Counted from the first letter of the stretch, positions 10,463 through 19,918 are shown. The stretch: DNA of 64,000 bases from an uncultured Curvibacter sp. (GCA_903828535.1 CAIKMN010000036.1:62001-126000); one strand, 5' to 3'. Translations and numbers: made by a program. Notes: generated by a model not told the origin, from the sequence alone.

Positions 10463-11740
10463 ATGACCATCGAAATGATTGAAGTTGAAGAGTTCAACAT
10501 GGGCACCCAGATCAAGGTAATTGGCGTGGGGGGCGGCGGCGGCAACGCGGTTGAGCACATGATCCAACGCCGCGTTCAAGGGGTTGAATTTGTCTGCGCC
10601 AACACCGATGCCCAAGCGCTGAGCCGCAGCGCGGCGCACCGCACCATTCAATTGGGTCAAAGCGGTTTGGGTGCCGGCAGCAAGCCCGACAAAGGCCGCG
10701 AAGCCGCTGAATTGGCCGTGGACGACATTCGCGATGCCATCGCTGGTTCGCACATGCTCTTCATCACCGCTGGCATGGGCGGTGGCACCGGTACGGGCGC
10801 CGCCCCTGTGATTGCCCGCGTGGCCAAAGAAATGGGCATATTGACGGTGGGCGTCGTGACCAAGCCTTTCGACTGGGAAGGCCGCCGCCGCATGACGAAT
10901 GCCGATGATGGCTTGGCAGAACTCGAAGCCAATGTCGACTCGCTGATCGTCGTCTTGAACGAAAAACTGCTCGACGTTTTGGGCGAAGAAATCACCCAAG
11001 ACGAAGCCTTTGCCCACGCCAACGACGTGCTGAAGAACGCCGTCGGCGGTATCGCTGAAATCATCAACGAGTACGGCGAAGTCAACGTCGACTTTGAGGA
11101 CGTTCGCACCGTCATGGGCGAACCCGGTAAGGCCATGATGGGCACCGCTGTTGCCAGCGGCCCCGACCGCGCTCGCATTGCGGCGGAACAAGCGGTGGCT
11201 TGCCCGTTGCTCGAAGGGGTGGACTTGTCAGGCGCCAAAGGCGTCTTGGTCTTGGTAACCGCCGCCAAGGGCAGCTTGAAACTGTCTGAGTCGCGCTTGG
11301 CCATGACCACCATCAACGCTTACGCTTCTCCCGACGCTCATGTGATTTACGGTGCCGCCTATGACGACACTTTGGGTGACAACATCCGCGTGACCGTGGT
11401 TGCCACTGGCTTGAGCAAGCCCGGCATGCGTCGCCCCTCGATTCAGGTGGTTCAAACCCAACGCACCGGTACTCACGATGCCGTTGGCAACGACTTCATG
11501 TCGGCTGGCAACGCCGCCCCCAGCGCTCGTTTGGGCGTATTGGGTGGCGCCAGTCACGGCACCGCACAAGCCCAGACCCCCGCTTCCGCTTCCGCGAATG
11601 CGGGCGTGGGTGGCGAGTTTGCGATCCCCAGCGTTTGGCGTCACAACCGCACGAACGCGGCGGCGCGCGTTGACGCCATGTCATCAAGCGGCATGGACGA
11701 CTTAGAAATCCCCGCCTTCCTGCGCAAACAAGCCGATTGA
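10463..11740 (+). CDS. ftsZ: Cell division protein FtsZ
   Basis: FtsZ is the tubulin-like GTPase that forms the division ring. The 425-residue product has the nucleotide-binding VGGGGGNAVEHM near residue 21, the tubulin signature GGGTGTGAAP near 107, the T7 loop region, a low-complexity Ala/Ser linker from about 335, and the conserved C-terminal peptide DLEIPAFLRKQAD that binds FtsA and ZipA. Start ATG follows AGGAG by 6 bases. Confidence 0.99.
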   Translation: MTIEMIEVEEFNMGTQIKVIGVGGGGGNAVEHMIQRRVQGVEFVCANTDAQALSRSAAHRTIQLGQSGLGAGSKPDKGREAAELAVDDIRDAIAGSHMLFITAGMGGGTGTGAAPVIARVAKEMGILTVGVVTKPFDWEGRRRMTNADDGLAELEANVDSLIVVLNEKLLDVLGEEITQDEAFAHANDVLKNAVGGIAEIINEYGEVNVDFEDVRTVMGEPGKAMMGTAVASGPDRARIAAEQAVACPLLEGVDLSGAKGVLVLVTAAKGSLKLSESRLAMTTINAYASPDAHVIYGAAYDDTLGDNIRVTVVATGLSKPGMRRPSIQVVQTQRTGTHDAVGNDFMSAGNAAPSARLGVLGGASHGTAQAQTPASASANAGVGGEFAIPSVWRHNRTNAAARVDAMSSSGMDDLEIPAFLRKQAD

Positions 11741-11748
11741 GGCTTGAT

Positions 11749-11754
11749 TAAAAT
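11749..11754 (+). promoter_or_regulatory. Putative -10 element for lpxC (leaderless)
   Basis: TAAAAT lies 6 bases before the lpxC ATG, which has no Shine-Dalgarno sequence. If this is the -10 element, transcription would begin at or next to the start codon. No good -35 is visible. The same arrangement recurs at other genes in the window. Confidence 0.4.
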
Positions 11755-11760
11755 CGGGGC

Positions 11761-12684
11761 ATGTTGCAGCAAAGAACCTTGAAGTCCATCACCCGAGCGG
11801 TCGGGGTGGGCTTGCACAGCGGACAAAGGGTGGAACTGACCCTGCGTCCGGCCCAGCCCGATACGGGCATTGTGTTTCGGCGGGTCGATTTGGCTCAACC
11901 GGTGGACATTCCGGTGCGTGCCGAATCCGTCAGCGACACGCGTTTGGCCTCGACGATTTCAGCGGGAAATGCCCGCGTCAACACGATTGAACACCTCATG
12001 TCCGCTTGTTCGGGCTTGGGGTTGGACAATTTGTATGTGGACATCACGGCCGAAGAAGTGCCGATCTTGGATGGCTCGTCGGCCTCCTTTGTGTTCTTGC
12101 TGCAAAGCGCGGGCATTGAATTGCAAAAAGCCCCCAAACGATTTGTTCGCATTAAACAACCGATCGAGGTCACCGAAGGCGAAGGCGCCAACCTGAAATG
12201 GGCACGCTTGACGCCCTATCACGGCTTCAAGCTGAGCTTTGAAATTGACTTTCACCATCCCGCTGTCGATTCGACCGGACAAATTGTGGAGTTCGATTTG
12301 GGCGCTGGCAATTACAGCCGTGACATTGCCCGCGCTCGTACCTTTGGTTTCACCCGCGATGTGGAGATGATGCGCAACAACGGCCTGGCCCTTGGGGGCG
12401 GCTTGGACAACGCCATCGTCATGGACGACTACAAAGTCTTGAACAGCGACGGCCTGCGCTATGACGACGAGTTCGTGAAGCACAAAATTTTGGACGCCAT
12501 GGGGGACCTCTATATTTTGGGAAAACCCCTGCTGGCTTCCTACACCGCGTTCCGCTCAGGCCACGCCATGAACAACCGGTTGTTGCGTGCCTTGTTGGAC
12601 CAACCCGAAGCGTGGGAAACCGTCACTTTCGAAAACGAAAGACTGGCCCCTGCCGGGTTCGTCAAGCCCGTGCTCGCTTGGTGA
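11761..12684 (+). CDS. lpxC: UDP-3-O-acyl-N-acetylglucosamine deacetylase
   Basis: LpxC is the zinc-dependent enzyme catalysing the committed step of lipid A synthesis. The 307-residue protein is of family length and begins [20 protein letters not shown]. Zinc ligands are in NTIEHLMSA (near residue 80) and in the HKILDAMGD segment (near 240); the SGHAMNN region near 265 carries the catalytic histidine. It follows ftsZ by 20 bases, the usual end of the proteobacterial dcw cluster, but its upstream sequence suggests its own promoter. Confidence 0.98.
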   Translation: MLQQRTLKSITRAVGVGLHSGQRVELTLRPAQPDTGIVFRRVDLAQPVDIPVRAESVSDTRLASTISAGNARVNTIEHLMSACSGLGLDNLYVDITAEEVPILDGSSASFVFLLQSAGIELQKAPKRFVRIKQPIEVTEGEGANLKWARLTPYHGFKLSFEIDFHHPAVDSTGQIVEFDLGAGNYSRDIARARTFGFTRDVEMMRNNGLALGGGLDNAIVMDDYKVLNSDGLRYDDEFVKHKILDAMGDLYILGKPLLASYTAFRSGHAMNNRLLRALLDQPEAWETVTFENERLAPAGFVKPVLAW

Positions 12685-12701
12685 AAAGGACGACTGCGCT
12701 T

Positions 12702-13250
12702 TTAATAACTCCGACCCTTGCGGTACATCGCGTGTTGTTTCCGGTTCAAGGTGCCGGCCTCGGCGAGCTTGGCCATTGACTGCCCCACATGGGCGTGGGT
12801 GATGGCCATGCCCAAGCCATCGGCGGCATCTGTGCCAGGCAGTCCGGGCAATTGCAGCAGTCGCTTCACCATTTCTTGCACCTGAGACTTCGCGGCGCGG
12901 CCATGACCGACCACGGCCTTCTTCATTTGCAGCGCGGTGTATTCGGCCACCGGTAAATCCATCGACACCAAGGCCGTCAGGCAAGCACCGCGGGCTTGCC
13001 CCAGCAACAAGGTGGATTGAGGGTTCACATTGACGAACACAATTTCGACGCAGGCCACATCGGGCGTGTAGCGAGTGCTCACTTCGCGAATGCCGTCAAA
13101 AAGGACTTTGAGGCGACCCGGTAAATCACCCAAAGCCAAGTGCGTGGTTTTGATTGTTCCACTGGCCACATAGCGCATGCGGGAACCCTCGATGTCGATC
13201 ACGCCGAATCCGGTGGTCTGCAGCCCAGGGTCAATGCCGAGAATTCTCAT
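12702..13250 (-). CDS. ruvC: Crossover junction endodeoxyribonuclease RuvC
   Basis: RuvC resolves Holliday junctions with RuvAB. The 182-residue product has the RNase H-like acidic residues expected: [14 protein letters not shown] (Asp7), [10 protein letters not shown] (Glu near 68) and [13 protein letters not shown] (Asp pair near 141 and 144). It converges on lpxC with a 17-base gap. The genomic partners ruvA and ruvB are not in the window. Confidence 0.97.
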   Translation of the reverse strand: MRILGIDPGLQTTGFGVIDIEGSRMRYVASGTIKTTHLALGDLPGRLKVLFDGIREVSTRYTPDVACVEIVFVNVNPQSTLLLGQARGACLTALVSMDLPVAEYTALQMKKAVVGHGRAAKSQVQEMVKRLLQLPGLPGTDAADGLGMAITHAHVGQSMAKLAEAGTLNRKQHAMYRKGRSY

Positions 13251-13278
13251 AAGATTTTGAGCAGGTCAATCAGGTCAA

Positions 13279-14028
13279 TCAGGGCAATCGGGCGTTGGGC
13301 ATGCGCTCCAAAATGACGCCGCTGCGTTGAGCCAAGTAGGCGGATTCAAGGTGTTTTTCAAAGTACTTGGGACGTGGCAGCATGACGGCCAGCCGCGCGG
13401 CTTCGGGCGGGCTGAGTTCTGAGGCTGATTTTTTGAAGTAATGGCGAGCCGCGGCCTCGGCCCCAAAAACGCCTTCTCCCCACTCCACATGGTTCAAATA
13501 CAACGTCAGGATGCGCTCTTTGCTCAGACACAACTCCAACCCAGTGGTGACCCAAAGTTCCTCGCCTTTGCGCCATAAATTACGTTCGCCACTGAAGAAT
13601 AAATTCTTTGCTAATTGTTGGCTGATGGTCGAGCCGCCCACGATCTTTGGGGTGCGGTGGTTGCCGACTTGAACACTGCGCTTTTCGTTCATTTCATTTT
13701 TGTCCCAGGCCTTTTGAAGGGCGCTCCAATCGACGCCCCCGTGCTGTACAAAGCCGTCGTCCTCAGAGGCGATCACCGCCCTTTTGAGCGAGGGGGCGAT
13801 CTGTTGGGAGGCTCGCCATGCTTGGCTCCAGCGGAATATTTTTGGACTCGACCCATTTGCTTGCGTTTGTTTTTCCAGCAGCCGAAACATTTCTGAGCGC
13901 TCGAATGCCGTGGAGCTGGGGTCAAAGTAAGCCATCAAAGCCACTCGCCCGACAAAGAACAGTTGCAGCAGCATGAAAGCCACCAGCCACCAACCCAATA
14001 AACGCTTCAATGCCTTGATTGCTTTCAT
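13279..14028 (-). CDS. mtgA: Monofunctional biosynthetic peptidoglycan transglycosylase
   Basis: MtgA polymerises lipid II into glycan strands without a transpeptidase domain. The 249-residue protein has an N-terminal membrane anchor at about residues 12-32, then one GT51 domain with the catalytic-glutamate motif IASEDDGFVQHGGVDW, GGSTISQQLAKNLFFSGERN, and the later ILTLYLNHVEWGEGVFGAEAA motif. It starts inside the stop of the upstream TonB-like gene (4-base overlap), so the two are co-translated. Confidence 0.95.
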   Translation of the reverse strand: MKAIKALKRLLGWWLVAFMLLQLFFVGRVALMAYFDPSSTAFERSEMFRLLEKQTQANGSSPKIFRWSQAWRASQQIAPSLKRAVIASEDDGFVQHGGVDWSALQKAWDKNEMNEKRSVQVGNHRTPKIVGGSTISQQLAKNLFFSGERNLWRKGEELWVTTGLELCLSKERILTLYLNHVEWGEGVFGAEAAARHYFKKSASELSPPEAARLAVMLPRPKYFEKHLESAYLAQRSGVILERMPNARLP

Positions 14029-14888
14029 GGTGTGCCCTTGGTTTGAACCCGGGTTTCCAAAGTTTCATCGCGGGTAAATCGAAAACGCGAGACCACCACA
14101 ATTTGGTCGGCCTCGCGCCGCATCTCGGGGCTAAATGGTTTGAACGGCGCCGAGGCTTTGGCGATGAGCACCGCCTGACGGTCCAGCACTGGGTGCCCTG
14201 AACTACTGGACAATTCGATGTGGATTAATTGGCCCGAGGCATTCACAGTCAGGGTCAAAATGAGTTCGCCGTAAAGTTTATGGCCGTCTGCTTGTGGGAA
14301 ATGCTCGGTCCCTAGGCGCTCCACTTTGCGACGCAGTTGGTCGTAATAAACCGCATAAATTGACGCTTGAGTGGCGGGGCTGACAAAGCGTTTTTTGGGC
14401 CGCGCATTTTCGGTGTTGACACGTTTTTCGATTTCGGCCAAAAGCTGCAACAGGCGCCGGTGCTTTTCTTCAAGCGCCAAGCGGCTGGGGTCATTTTGGC
14501 CCAGTCGGGGGTCGATGGCTGGCTGGGTGGCCAATTGCTGGCGGATATCGCTGAGCATCTGGGCTTGTAAAGCCTCTAAATTGGCCAGTTGTTGACGCTG
14601 GTCCTCTAAGGCATCCCCCGTCCGCGTTTGGGTTGAATTCACCAGCGGTGAAGTGGCGCGTCCTGCTTTGGCCTCGCCCCCCCCCTGTAAGTTGGCTTGG
14701 GCCAACGCGTTCGCTTTGGTTGGTTTTTGTTTGGATTTCGCGTTGACCAAAATGACCTCTAACGGCGCTTGTTCAAACAAGCGGTCGAAGGTTTTGGGGG
14801 CGGCTATTTTCAAGGTCAACAAAGCCCCATGAATGGCCAGCGAAATCAGCAAAGCCAGTTGCAAGGGGGAAAGCCGCCTTAGGCTCAT
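14025..14888 (-). CDS. TonB-like energy-transducer family protein
   Basis: The 287-residue protein has one N-terminal membrane segment (about residues 10-27), a charged Gln/Ala/Leu-rich and probably coiled-coil periplasmic stretch (about 95-165), and a C-terminal TonB-type domain (YGELILTLTVNASGQLIHIE, then VLIAKASAPFKPFSPEM). It lacks the long Pro-Glu/Pro-Lys spacer of classical TonB, and no exbB/exbD genes are nearby. Its overlap with mtgA and with the upstream exoribonuclease gene suggests an envelope-related role rather than siderophore uptake, but this is inference. Confidence 0.75.
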   Translation of the reverse strand: MSLRRLSPLQLALLISLAIHGALLTLKIAAPKTFDRLFEQAPLEVILVNAKSKQKPTKANALAQANLQGGGEAKAGRATSPLVNSTQTRTGDALEDQRQQLANLEALQAQMLSDIRQQLATQPAIDPRLGQNDPSRLALEEKHRRLLQLLAEIEKRVNTENARPKKRFVSPATQASIYAVYYDQLRRKVERLGTEHFPQADGHKLYGELILTLTVNASGQLIHIELSSSSGHPVLDRQAVLIAKASAPFKPFSPEMRREADQIVVVSRFRFTRDETLETRVQTKGTP

Positions 14889-17041
14889 GCGATGGGCGTC
14901 TCCAAGGGCGCTTCATGGGAGACCTCCGTCACATCCACCGCAATCGAAATGGGGCCGGCTGAGGCCTCGTCGTCTTCCAACTCGAACTCGAATCCCTCAG
15001 CGGTTTCGGCCACCAATTTGCTGTTGGGGTCGTCTAAGCGCTCGATGACTTGACCGCTCACCTCCAAGCCAATCAGGTCGATGGCCGACAACTTGACCCG
15101 AACCTTGTCACCTCGGGTCAGCGGGGCTTGGCCATTGCCTTGTCCAAAAACGGGCAAGACCAAGGGCAAGTGATCGGCGCGGGCCAAGACACCGCCATGG
15201 CCACCACCATGGCCACCCCCGTTGGCACCGTCTTTAAACACGGTGACGACCAGCTCGCTCAATCCGTTTTGTTGCAGGTATTGAAGCGTCCAAAAGCGCT
15301 CCATGCCCGCTTGGTAACCGTTGTAAGCACTGTAGGCGGCATCAAACGCGCTGATGATGGAAAACAACTCTGCGCTTTTGGGTTTGAACGGGGCCACCAA
15401 CGCGGCTGTCGCGCCGTGCTGGGCGGCTGCAATGATTTGCCATTGATTCACCAAGTCGGTGTAGCGGCGCAGCGGCGAGGTGCTCCAAGCATAGGCCGGC
15501 ACGCCAATGCCCGCGTGCGGCAAAGCCTTGGTCCCCATGCGTACTTTGATGCCAGGGGCCAAGCTGGCCTGGCTGCGGTAAATGCCTGGCAAGCCCAAAT
15601 CAGACAACCAGACGCCCCAATGGCTGTTGGCCAAAATCATGGCCTCAGCGACGATCAAGTCGAGTGGGGCACCGCGTTGGCGCACAGTGATGAGCACCGT
15701 TTCGTTGCCTTGGGGCTCGGTATGGGGGCGGTCGTCGCTGCCTTCGGGCTTTTGAAGTCGGAAGTTGTAGTCGGGGCGGTTGAAGGTTTCGGGTTTGCCG
15801 CGCACCGCTTCGCGCCGCTTTTTAAGGTCTTGCGCCAAACGCCACAAAAAGGCCAAACTGGCGTGGTCAATGCCATGGGGCCCTCCAGCTCGGGCATTTG
15901 CATGGTCCGTGTTGACGCCTTCTAGCCAGTCGGGAGTGACCAAGCTGTCTAACTGGTCGTGGCGCAAATTGGCGGCGATGGGCACCCGTTCCAATTTGGT
16001 TTGCGTGTGCTGAATGTCCAGTGTGGCTTCGTCAAAAGTCAAATACAACGACACAGCGGGGCAGGCACGGCCTTCGGCCAAAGTGTAGCGTTGCACCACC
16101 TCGTCGGGCAGCATGGTGATTTTGTGGCCCGGCATGTAAACCGTTGACAAACGATGGCGCGCGACGGCATCGATCGCACTGTCAGGGGTCAATGCCAAAC
16201 CGGGCGCGGCGATGTGCACGCCCAAAATCACTTGGCCGCTGCCCAGACCTTGCAAAGACAAGGCGTCGTCAATTTCAGTGGTTTGGGAGTCGTCAATCGA
16301 ATAGGCTTGCACGGCTGCCAAGGGCAGTTCCGTGGTGATGTCGGGGGCATTCAGGACAGGAAAGCCGGTGCCTTTGGGGAAGTGGTCAAACAAAAACCGT
16401 TTCCAGTGGAATTCATAGGCCGATTCAATGGCGCCGGCTTGACGCAGCAAATCCAGCGGTGCGGTTTGCGTGCTGCGAGAAGCCTCCACCACGGCCTTGT
16501 ATTCAGGCGCATTTTTGTCGGGCTTGAACAAAATTTTGTAGAGTTGTTCGCGGATCGGCACAGGGCATTCCCCTTGCGCTAAGGCGGTTGCCCAGTCAGC
16601 AATTTGTTGCACGACTTGCTTTTTCTTTTCTATCGCCGCCAATGCTTGAGCAATCACCTCGGCCGGGGCTTTCTTGTAGCGGCCTTTGCCGGTGCGACGG
16701 AAGTAATGCGGTGCTTCGTGCAAGCGCAACAACGCGCCGGCTTGTTCGGCCACCGTGGCATTGACGCTGAAATAGTCGCGCGCCAAATCGGCAAAACCAA
16801 AATCGTCTTCAGGCGCAAACTCCCAAGCCAATTCCAGCTCAATCCTTTGGGCTTGGCTTTGGGCCTGGGCCATGAACTCGGCGGGGCTGGGTTTGTCGAA
16901 TCTCAACAAAATATTCACGGCCTTGACCTTGAGGCGCTTGCCCGAGTCGAGTTCGATTTGGGCGGAGCTTTCAGCCTCGGACAAAATTTTGCCAGCCAGA
17001 AATTTGCCAGCGTCGTCAAACAGTGCGTACATAGGCACCAT
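14885..17041 (-). CDS. RNase II/R-family 3'-5' exoribonuclease
   Basis: The 718-residue product carries an RNB catalytic domain: AYSIDDSQTTEIDDALSL (near residue 270) supplies the metal-binding aspartates, and YMPGHKITMLPDEVVQRYTL and the WSTSPLRRYTDLVNQWQ motif follow. The N-terminal part is unlike a classic RNase II cold-shock pair; the C-terminus has an S1-like segment (GDKVRVKLSAIDLIGLEVSG). Family members degrade single-stranded RNA processively. The start could be the ATG at 17041 or the one at 17032; neither has a strong ribosome-binding site. It overlaps the downstream TonB-like gene by 4 bases. Confidence 0.88.
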   Translation of the reverse strand: MVPMYALFDDAGKFLAGKILSEAESSAQIELDSGKRLKVKAVNILLRFDKPSPAEFMAQAQSQAQRIELELAWEFAPEDDFGFADLARDYFSVNATVAEQAGALLRLHEAPHYFRRTGKGRYKKAPAEVIAQALAAIEKKKQVVQQIADWATALAQGECPVPIREQLYKILFKPDKNAPEYKAVVEASRSTQTAPLDLLRQAGAIESAYEFHWKRFLFDHFPKGTGFPVLNAPDITTELPLAAVQAYSIDDSQTTEIDDALSLQGLGSGQVILGVHIAAPGLALTPDSAIDAVARHRLSTVYMPGHKITMLPDEVVQRYTLAEGRACPAVSLYLTFDEATLDIQHTQTKLERVPIAANLRHDQLDSLVTPDWLEGVNTDHANARAGGPHGIDHASLAFLWRLAQDLKKRREAVRGKPETFNRPDYNFRLQKPEGSDDRPHTEPQGNETVLITVRQRGAPLDLIVAEAMILANSHWGVWLSDLGLPGIYRSQASLAPGIKVRMGTKALPHAGIGVPAYAWSTSPLRRYTDLVNQWQIIAAAQHGATAALVAPFKPKSAELFSIISAFDAAYSAYNGYQAGMERFWTLQYLQQNGLSELVVTVFKDGANGGGHGGGHGGVLARADHLPLVLPVFGQGNGQAPLTRGDKVRVKLSAIDLIGLEVSGQVIERLDDPNSKLVAETAEGFEFELEDDEASAGPISIAVDVTEVSHEAPLETPIA

Positions 17042-17060
17042 TGTCCCACTGTGTTGGCGG

Positions 17061-17066
17061 GATAAT
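17061..17066 (+). promoter_or_regulatory. Putative -10 element for rodA (leaderless)
   Basis: GATAAT (5 of 6 to the consensus) ends 7 bases before the rodA ATG. An AGGGAG purine run touches the start codon directly, too close to act as a normal ribosome-binding site. A leaderless message is therefore a reasonable reading. Confidence 0.35.
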
Positions 17067-17073
17067 CAGGGAG

Positions 17074-18228
17074 ATGAGCTATCACTTCGCACAACCTACC
17101 TTTCGGCAGCGATTGGCGCCTTATTGGGAAGGTTTTGACGCCCCACTGGCTTGGGCGGCCCTGGCGCTGGCCTTGGGCGGCTTGTTCACGATGTATTCAG
17201 CGGGGTACGACCACGGCACCCGTTTTCCGGACCACGCCCGCAATATTTTGATTGCGGGTGCATTGTTGTTCAGCGTGGCCCAAATCCCGCCGCACCGCCT
17301 GATTCAGTTTGCCGTTCCGCTCTACAGCGTCGGCGTGGCCTTGTTGTTGGCGGTGGCTTTGTTTGGCTTGACCAAGAAAGGGGCTCGGCGTTGGTTGAAT
17401 GTGGGCGTGGTCATTCAACCCAGCGAAATCATGAAGATTGCCATGCCCTTGATGCTGTCTTGGTGGTTTCAGCGTCAAGAAGGGCATTTGCGTCGAAAAG
17501 ACTTTGCCATTGCCGCGCTGATTTTGTTGGTGCCAGTCGGCTTGATCGTTCGCCAGCCTGATTTGGGCACCGCCATTCTGGTGCTGGCTGCTGGCTTGGC
17601 GGTGCTGTATTTTGCGGGCCTTGATTGGCGCTGGATTGTGCCGCCCTTGGTGCTCGGGGTGCTGGCCTTTGCAGGCCTCATCGTTTGGAGCGACGAGTTG
17701 TGCGCCGCAGGGGTGCGTTGGCCCCTGCTGCACGACTACCAGCAACAGCGAATTTGCACCTTGCTCGACCCTTCGCGAGACCCTTTGGGCAAGGGCTTTC
17801 ACATCATTCAAGGCATGATTGCGATCGGCTCGGGCGGTGTTTTTGGCAAGGGCTTTATGGCCGGCACCCAGACCCATTTGGAATTCATTCCCGAGCGCAC
17901 CACTGACTTTATTTTTGCCGCCTTCTCCGAAGAATTCGGCCTTTTTGGTGGGATTTGCTTGATGGTGGGCTATGGTTTTCTGCTGTTACGGGGCTTGCAG
18001 ATTGCCCTGAATGCGCCGAATTTGTTCTCGCGCTTGTTGGCTGGCTCGGTGACGATGATTTTTTTCACCTATGCCTTCGTCAACATGGGCATGGTCAGCG
18101 GCATTTTGCCGGTGGTGGGCGTGCCATTGCCCTTTGTAAGCTACGGTGGGACGGCCATGGCCACCCTGGGTTTGGGTTTGGGCATTTTGATGTCGATTGC
18201 CAGGTCCAAGCGTTTGGTGCCCACTTAA
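17074..18228 (+). CDS. rodA: Rod shape-determining protein RodA (SEDS glycan polymerase)
   Basis: RodA polymerises glycan during side-wall elongation, with PBP2 and the MreB complex. I choose the ATG at 17074 (MSYHFAQPTFRQRLAPYW); a TTG at 17041 in frame would add unrelated residues. The 384-residue protein has about ten membrane segments and SEDS motifs KGARRWLNVGVVIQPSEIMK, RQPDLGTAIL, DPLGKGFHIIQGMIAIGSGG and PLPFVSYGGTAM. It is separate from mreBCD and the PBP2 gene, which are not in the window, and divergent from the exoribonuclease gene by 32 bases. Confidence 0.94.
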   Translation: MSYHFAQPTFRQRLAPYWEGFDAPLAWAALALALGGLFTMYSAGYDHGTRFPDHARNILIAGALLFSVAQIPPHRLIQFAVPLYSVGVALLLAVALFGLTKKGARRWLNVGVVIQPSEIMKIAMPLMLSWWFQRQEGHLRRKDFAIAALILLVPVGLIVRQPDLGTAILVLAAGLAVLYFAGLDWRWIVPPLVLGVLAFAGLIVWSDELCAAGVRWPLLHDYQQQRICTLLDPSRDPLGKGFHIIQGMIAIGSGGVFGKGFMAGTQTHLEFIPERTTDFIFAAFSEEFGLFGGICLMVGYGFLLLRGLQIALNAPNLFSRLLAGSVTMIFFTYAFVNMGMVSGILPVVGVPLPFVSYGGTAMATLGLGLGILMSIARSKRLVPT

Positions 18229-18249
18229 GCCAACCCTAGACAAACCCCC

Positions 18250-18255
18250 TAGAAT
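18250..18255 (+). promoter_or_regulatory. Putative -10 element for tldD (leaderless)
   Basis: TAGAAT (5 of 6) ends 6 bases before the tldD ATG, and there is no Shine-Dalgarno sequence. No convincing -35 hexamer is seen at the right distance. Confidence 0.4.
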
Positions 18256-18261
18256 CCAATC

Positions 18262-19722
18262 ATGATTGCACGCGAACCCACACTTGAGCGCTTGGACGTC
18301 GCGCGCCAGCTTTTGCTGGAGCCCTTCGGTCTTGATGAAACCCATTTGATGCAGGCCCTGCGTGAGATTCGAGCGAATGCCGTGGACGACGCCGACCTCT
18401 ATTTCCAATACACCCGCAGCGAGGGCTGGAGTTTGGAAGAGGGCATTGTCAAGACGGGCTCGTTCAGCATCGACCAAGGCGTTGGCGTGCGTGCCGTGAG
18501 TGGCGAAAAAACCGCTTTTGCTTACTCCGATGACATTTCACAAGCCAGCCTGATGGACGCTGCCCGCACGGTGCGCACCATCGCGACCGCTGGTCAAACA
18601 GCCCGTGTCAAAACCCCAGCGCGCAAAGTGGCCAAAAGCCGTTCTTTGTACCCCGGCACCGACCCGATTGCCACCCTCGACAGCACAGCCAAAGTCGAGC
18701 TGCTCGGCAAAGTCGAGACGCTGGCCCGTGCCAAGGACCCCCGCGTGATTCAAGTGATGGCGGGGTTGGCCGGTGAATACGACGTGGTCTTGGTGGCCCG
18801 TGCCGACGGCACTTTGGCGGCCGATGTGCGCCCCTTGGTGCGCTTGTCTGTGACCGTCATTGCCGAACAAAACGGCCGACGTGAGGTGGGCTCCAGCGGC
18901 GGCGGCGGTCGCTTTGGCTTGGCCTATTTCAGCGACGCTCAAATTACCCAATACGTGGACGAAGCCGTTCACGCTGCTTTGACCAATCTGGAATCCCGCC
19001 CCGCGCCTGCCGGCGAATTGACCGTGGTCTTGGGCCCCGGCTGGCCTGGCGTTTTGCTCCATGAAGCGATTGGCCACGGCTTGGAAGGCGACTTCAACCG
19101 CAAAGGGGCCAGCGCCTTCAGCGGTCGCATTGGTCAACGGGTCGCCGCCAAAGGGGTGACCGTGCTGGACGATGGGACCTTGGCCGATCGCCGAGGTTCG
19201 CTGAATGTGGACGACGAAGGCCATGCCACGCAGCGCAATGTCTTGATTGAAGACGGTATTTTGCGCGGTTACATTCAAGACGCAACCAATGCCCGACTGA
19301 TGGGTGTGGCCCCAACCGGCAACGGTCGGCGCGAAAGCTATGCGCATGTGCCCATGCCCCGCATGACCAACACCTACATGTTGGGCGGCGACAAAGACCC
19401 CGGCGAAATTGTGGCCAGCATCAAAAAGGGCCTTTATGCGGTGAACTTTGGCGGGGGTCAGGTGGACATTACCTCAGGCAAGTTTGTTTTCTCGGCCAGC
19501 GAAGCGTATTGGGTGGAAAACGGCCAAATTCAATACCCCGTCAAGGGGGCCACCTTGGTGGGCAACGGCCCAGACGCCTTGACCCGCATCAGCATGATTG
19601 GCAACGACATGCGCTTGGACAGTGGCGTCGGCACTTGCGGCAAAGAAGGCCAGAGCGTGCCGGTGGGGGTGGGGCAGCCCACCTTGCGAATCGAAGGCAT
19701 GACGGTCGGCGGAACGGCTTAA
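18262..19722 (+). CDS. tldD: Metalloprotease TldD
   Basis: TldD forms a heterodimeric zinc protease with TldE/PmbA that trims peptides, known for microcin B17 maturation and CcdA degradation. The 486-residue protein has the metal-binding HEAIGHGLEGDF motif near residue 268 and the C-terminal GTCGKEGQSVPVGVGQPTLR segment typical of TldD. The partner tldE/pmbA is not within this window. Confidence 0.96.
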   Translation: MIAREPTLERLDVARQLLLEPFGLDETHLMQALREIRANAVDDADLYFQYTRSEGWSLEEGIVKTGSFSIDQGVGVRAVSGEKTAFAYSDDISQASLMDAARTVRTIATAGQTARVKTPARKVAKSRSLYPGTDPIATLDSTAKVELLGKVETLARAKDPRVIQVMAGLAGEYDVVLVARADGTLAADVRPLVRLSVTVIAEQNGRREVGSSGGGGRFGLAYFSDAQITQYVDEAVHAALTNLESRPAPAGELTVVLGPGWPGVLLHEAIGHGLEGDFNRKGASAFSGRIGQRVAAKGVTVLDDGTLADRRGSLNVDDEGHATQRNVLIEDGILRGYIQDATNARLMGVAPTGNGRRESYAHVPMPRMTNTYMLGGDKDPGEIVASIKKGLYAVNFGGGQVDITSGKFVFSASEAYWVENGQIQYPVKGATLVGNGPDALTRISMIGNDMRLDSGVGTCGKEGQSVPVGVGQPTLRIEGMTVGGTA

Positions 19723-19779
19723 ATGCGGCCGATGAATAGGATTCGCCTGCTTTGCAATTAAGCCGTCAGAAATATGTGC

Positions 19780-19785
19780 TAAATT
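19780..19785 (+). promoter_or_regulatory. Putative extended -10 for the aroG leader
   Basis: TAAATT preceded by TG at 19777-19778 (TG-N-TAAATT) ends 7 bases before the leader-peptide ATG. A TTGCAA at 19752-19757 is too far (22 bases) for a standard -35. The promoter would give a message beginning at about the leader start codon. Confidence 0.35.
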
Positions 19786-19792
19786 CTCGACC

Positions 19793-19849
19793 ATGACAAC
19801 CCGTTTGGCTTTTTGGTTTGGTTTTTATTTCTCAGTCCTTGGCGGATGA
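19793..19849 (+). CDS. Aromatic-rich leader peptide of the DAHP synthase gene
   Basis: A short ORF of 18 codons reads MTTRLAFWFGFYFSVLGG and stops at TGA. Seven codons in the middle give F-W-F-G-F-Y-F, a density of phenylalanine, tryptophan and tyrosine codons expected of an attenuation leader sensing aromatic aminoacyl-tRNA. It is followed 35 bases later by a terminator-like hairpin, then by an aromatic-pathway gene. No ribosome-binding site is visible, so translation may be leaderless. No homologue search was possible. Confidence 0.75.
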   Translation: MTTRLAFWFGFYFSVLGG

Positions 19850-19883
19850 GAGGACCACGCGCAACAAGCACAAACCCCTTCTC

Positions 19884-19918
19884 AAAACCGCCGTAGCTGA
19901 AAAGCCCGGCGGTTTTTT
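19884..19918 (+). terminator. Attenuator hairpin before the DAHP synthase gene
   Basis: AAAACCGCCG (19884-19893) is perfectly complementary to CGGCGGTTTT (19907-19916) around a 13-base loop, and the stem runs into six Ts, the form of an intrinsic terminator. A GGCGG at 19841-19845, in the last two glycine codons of the leader peptide, can pair with CCGCC at 19888-19892 and so compete with the terminator. This is the classical ribosome-stalling layout; the alternative pairing is short (5 bp plus a possible G-U). Confidence 0.75.
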
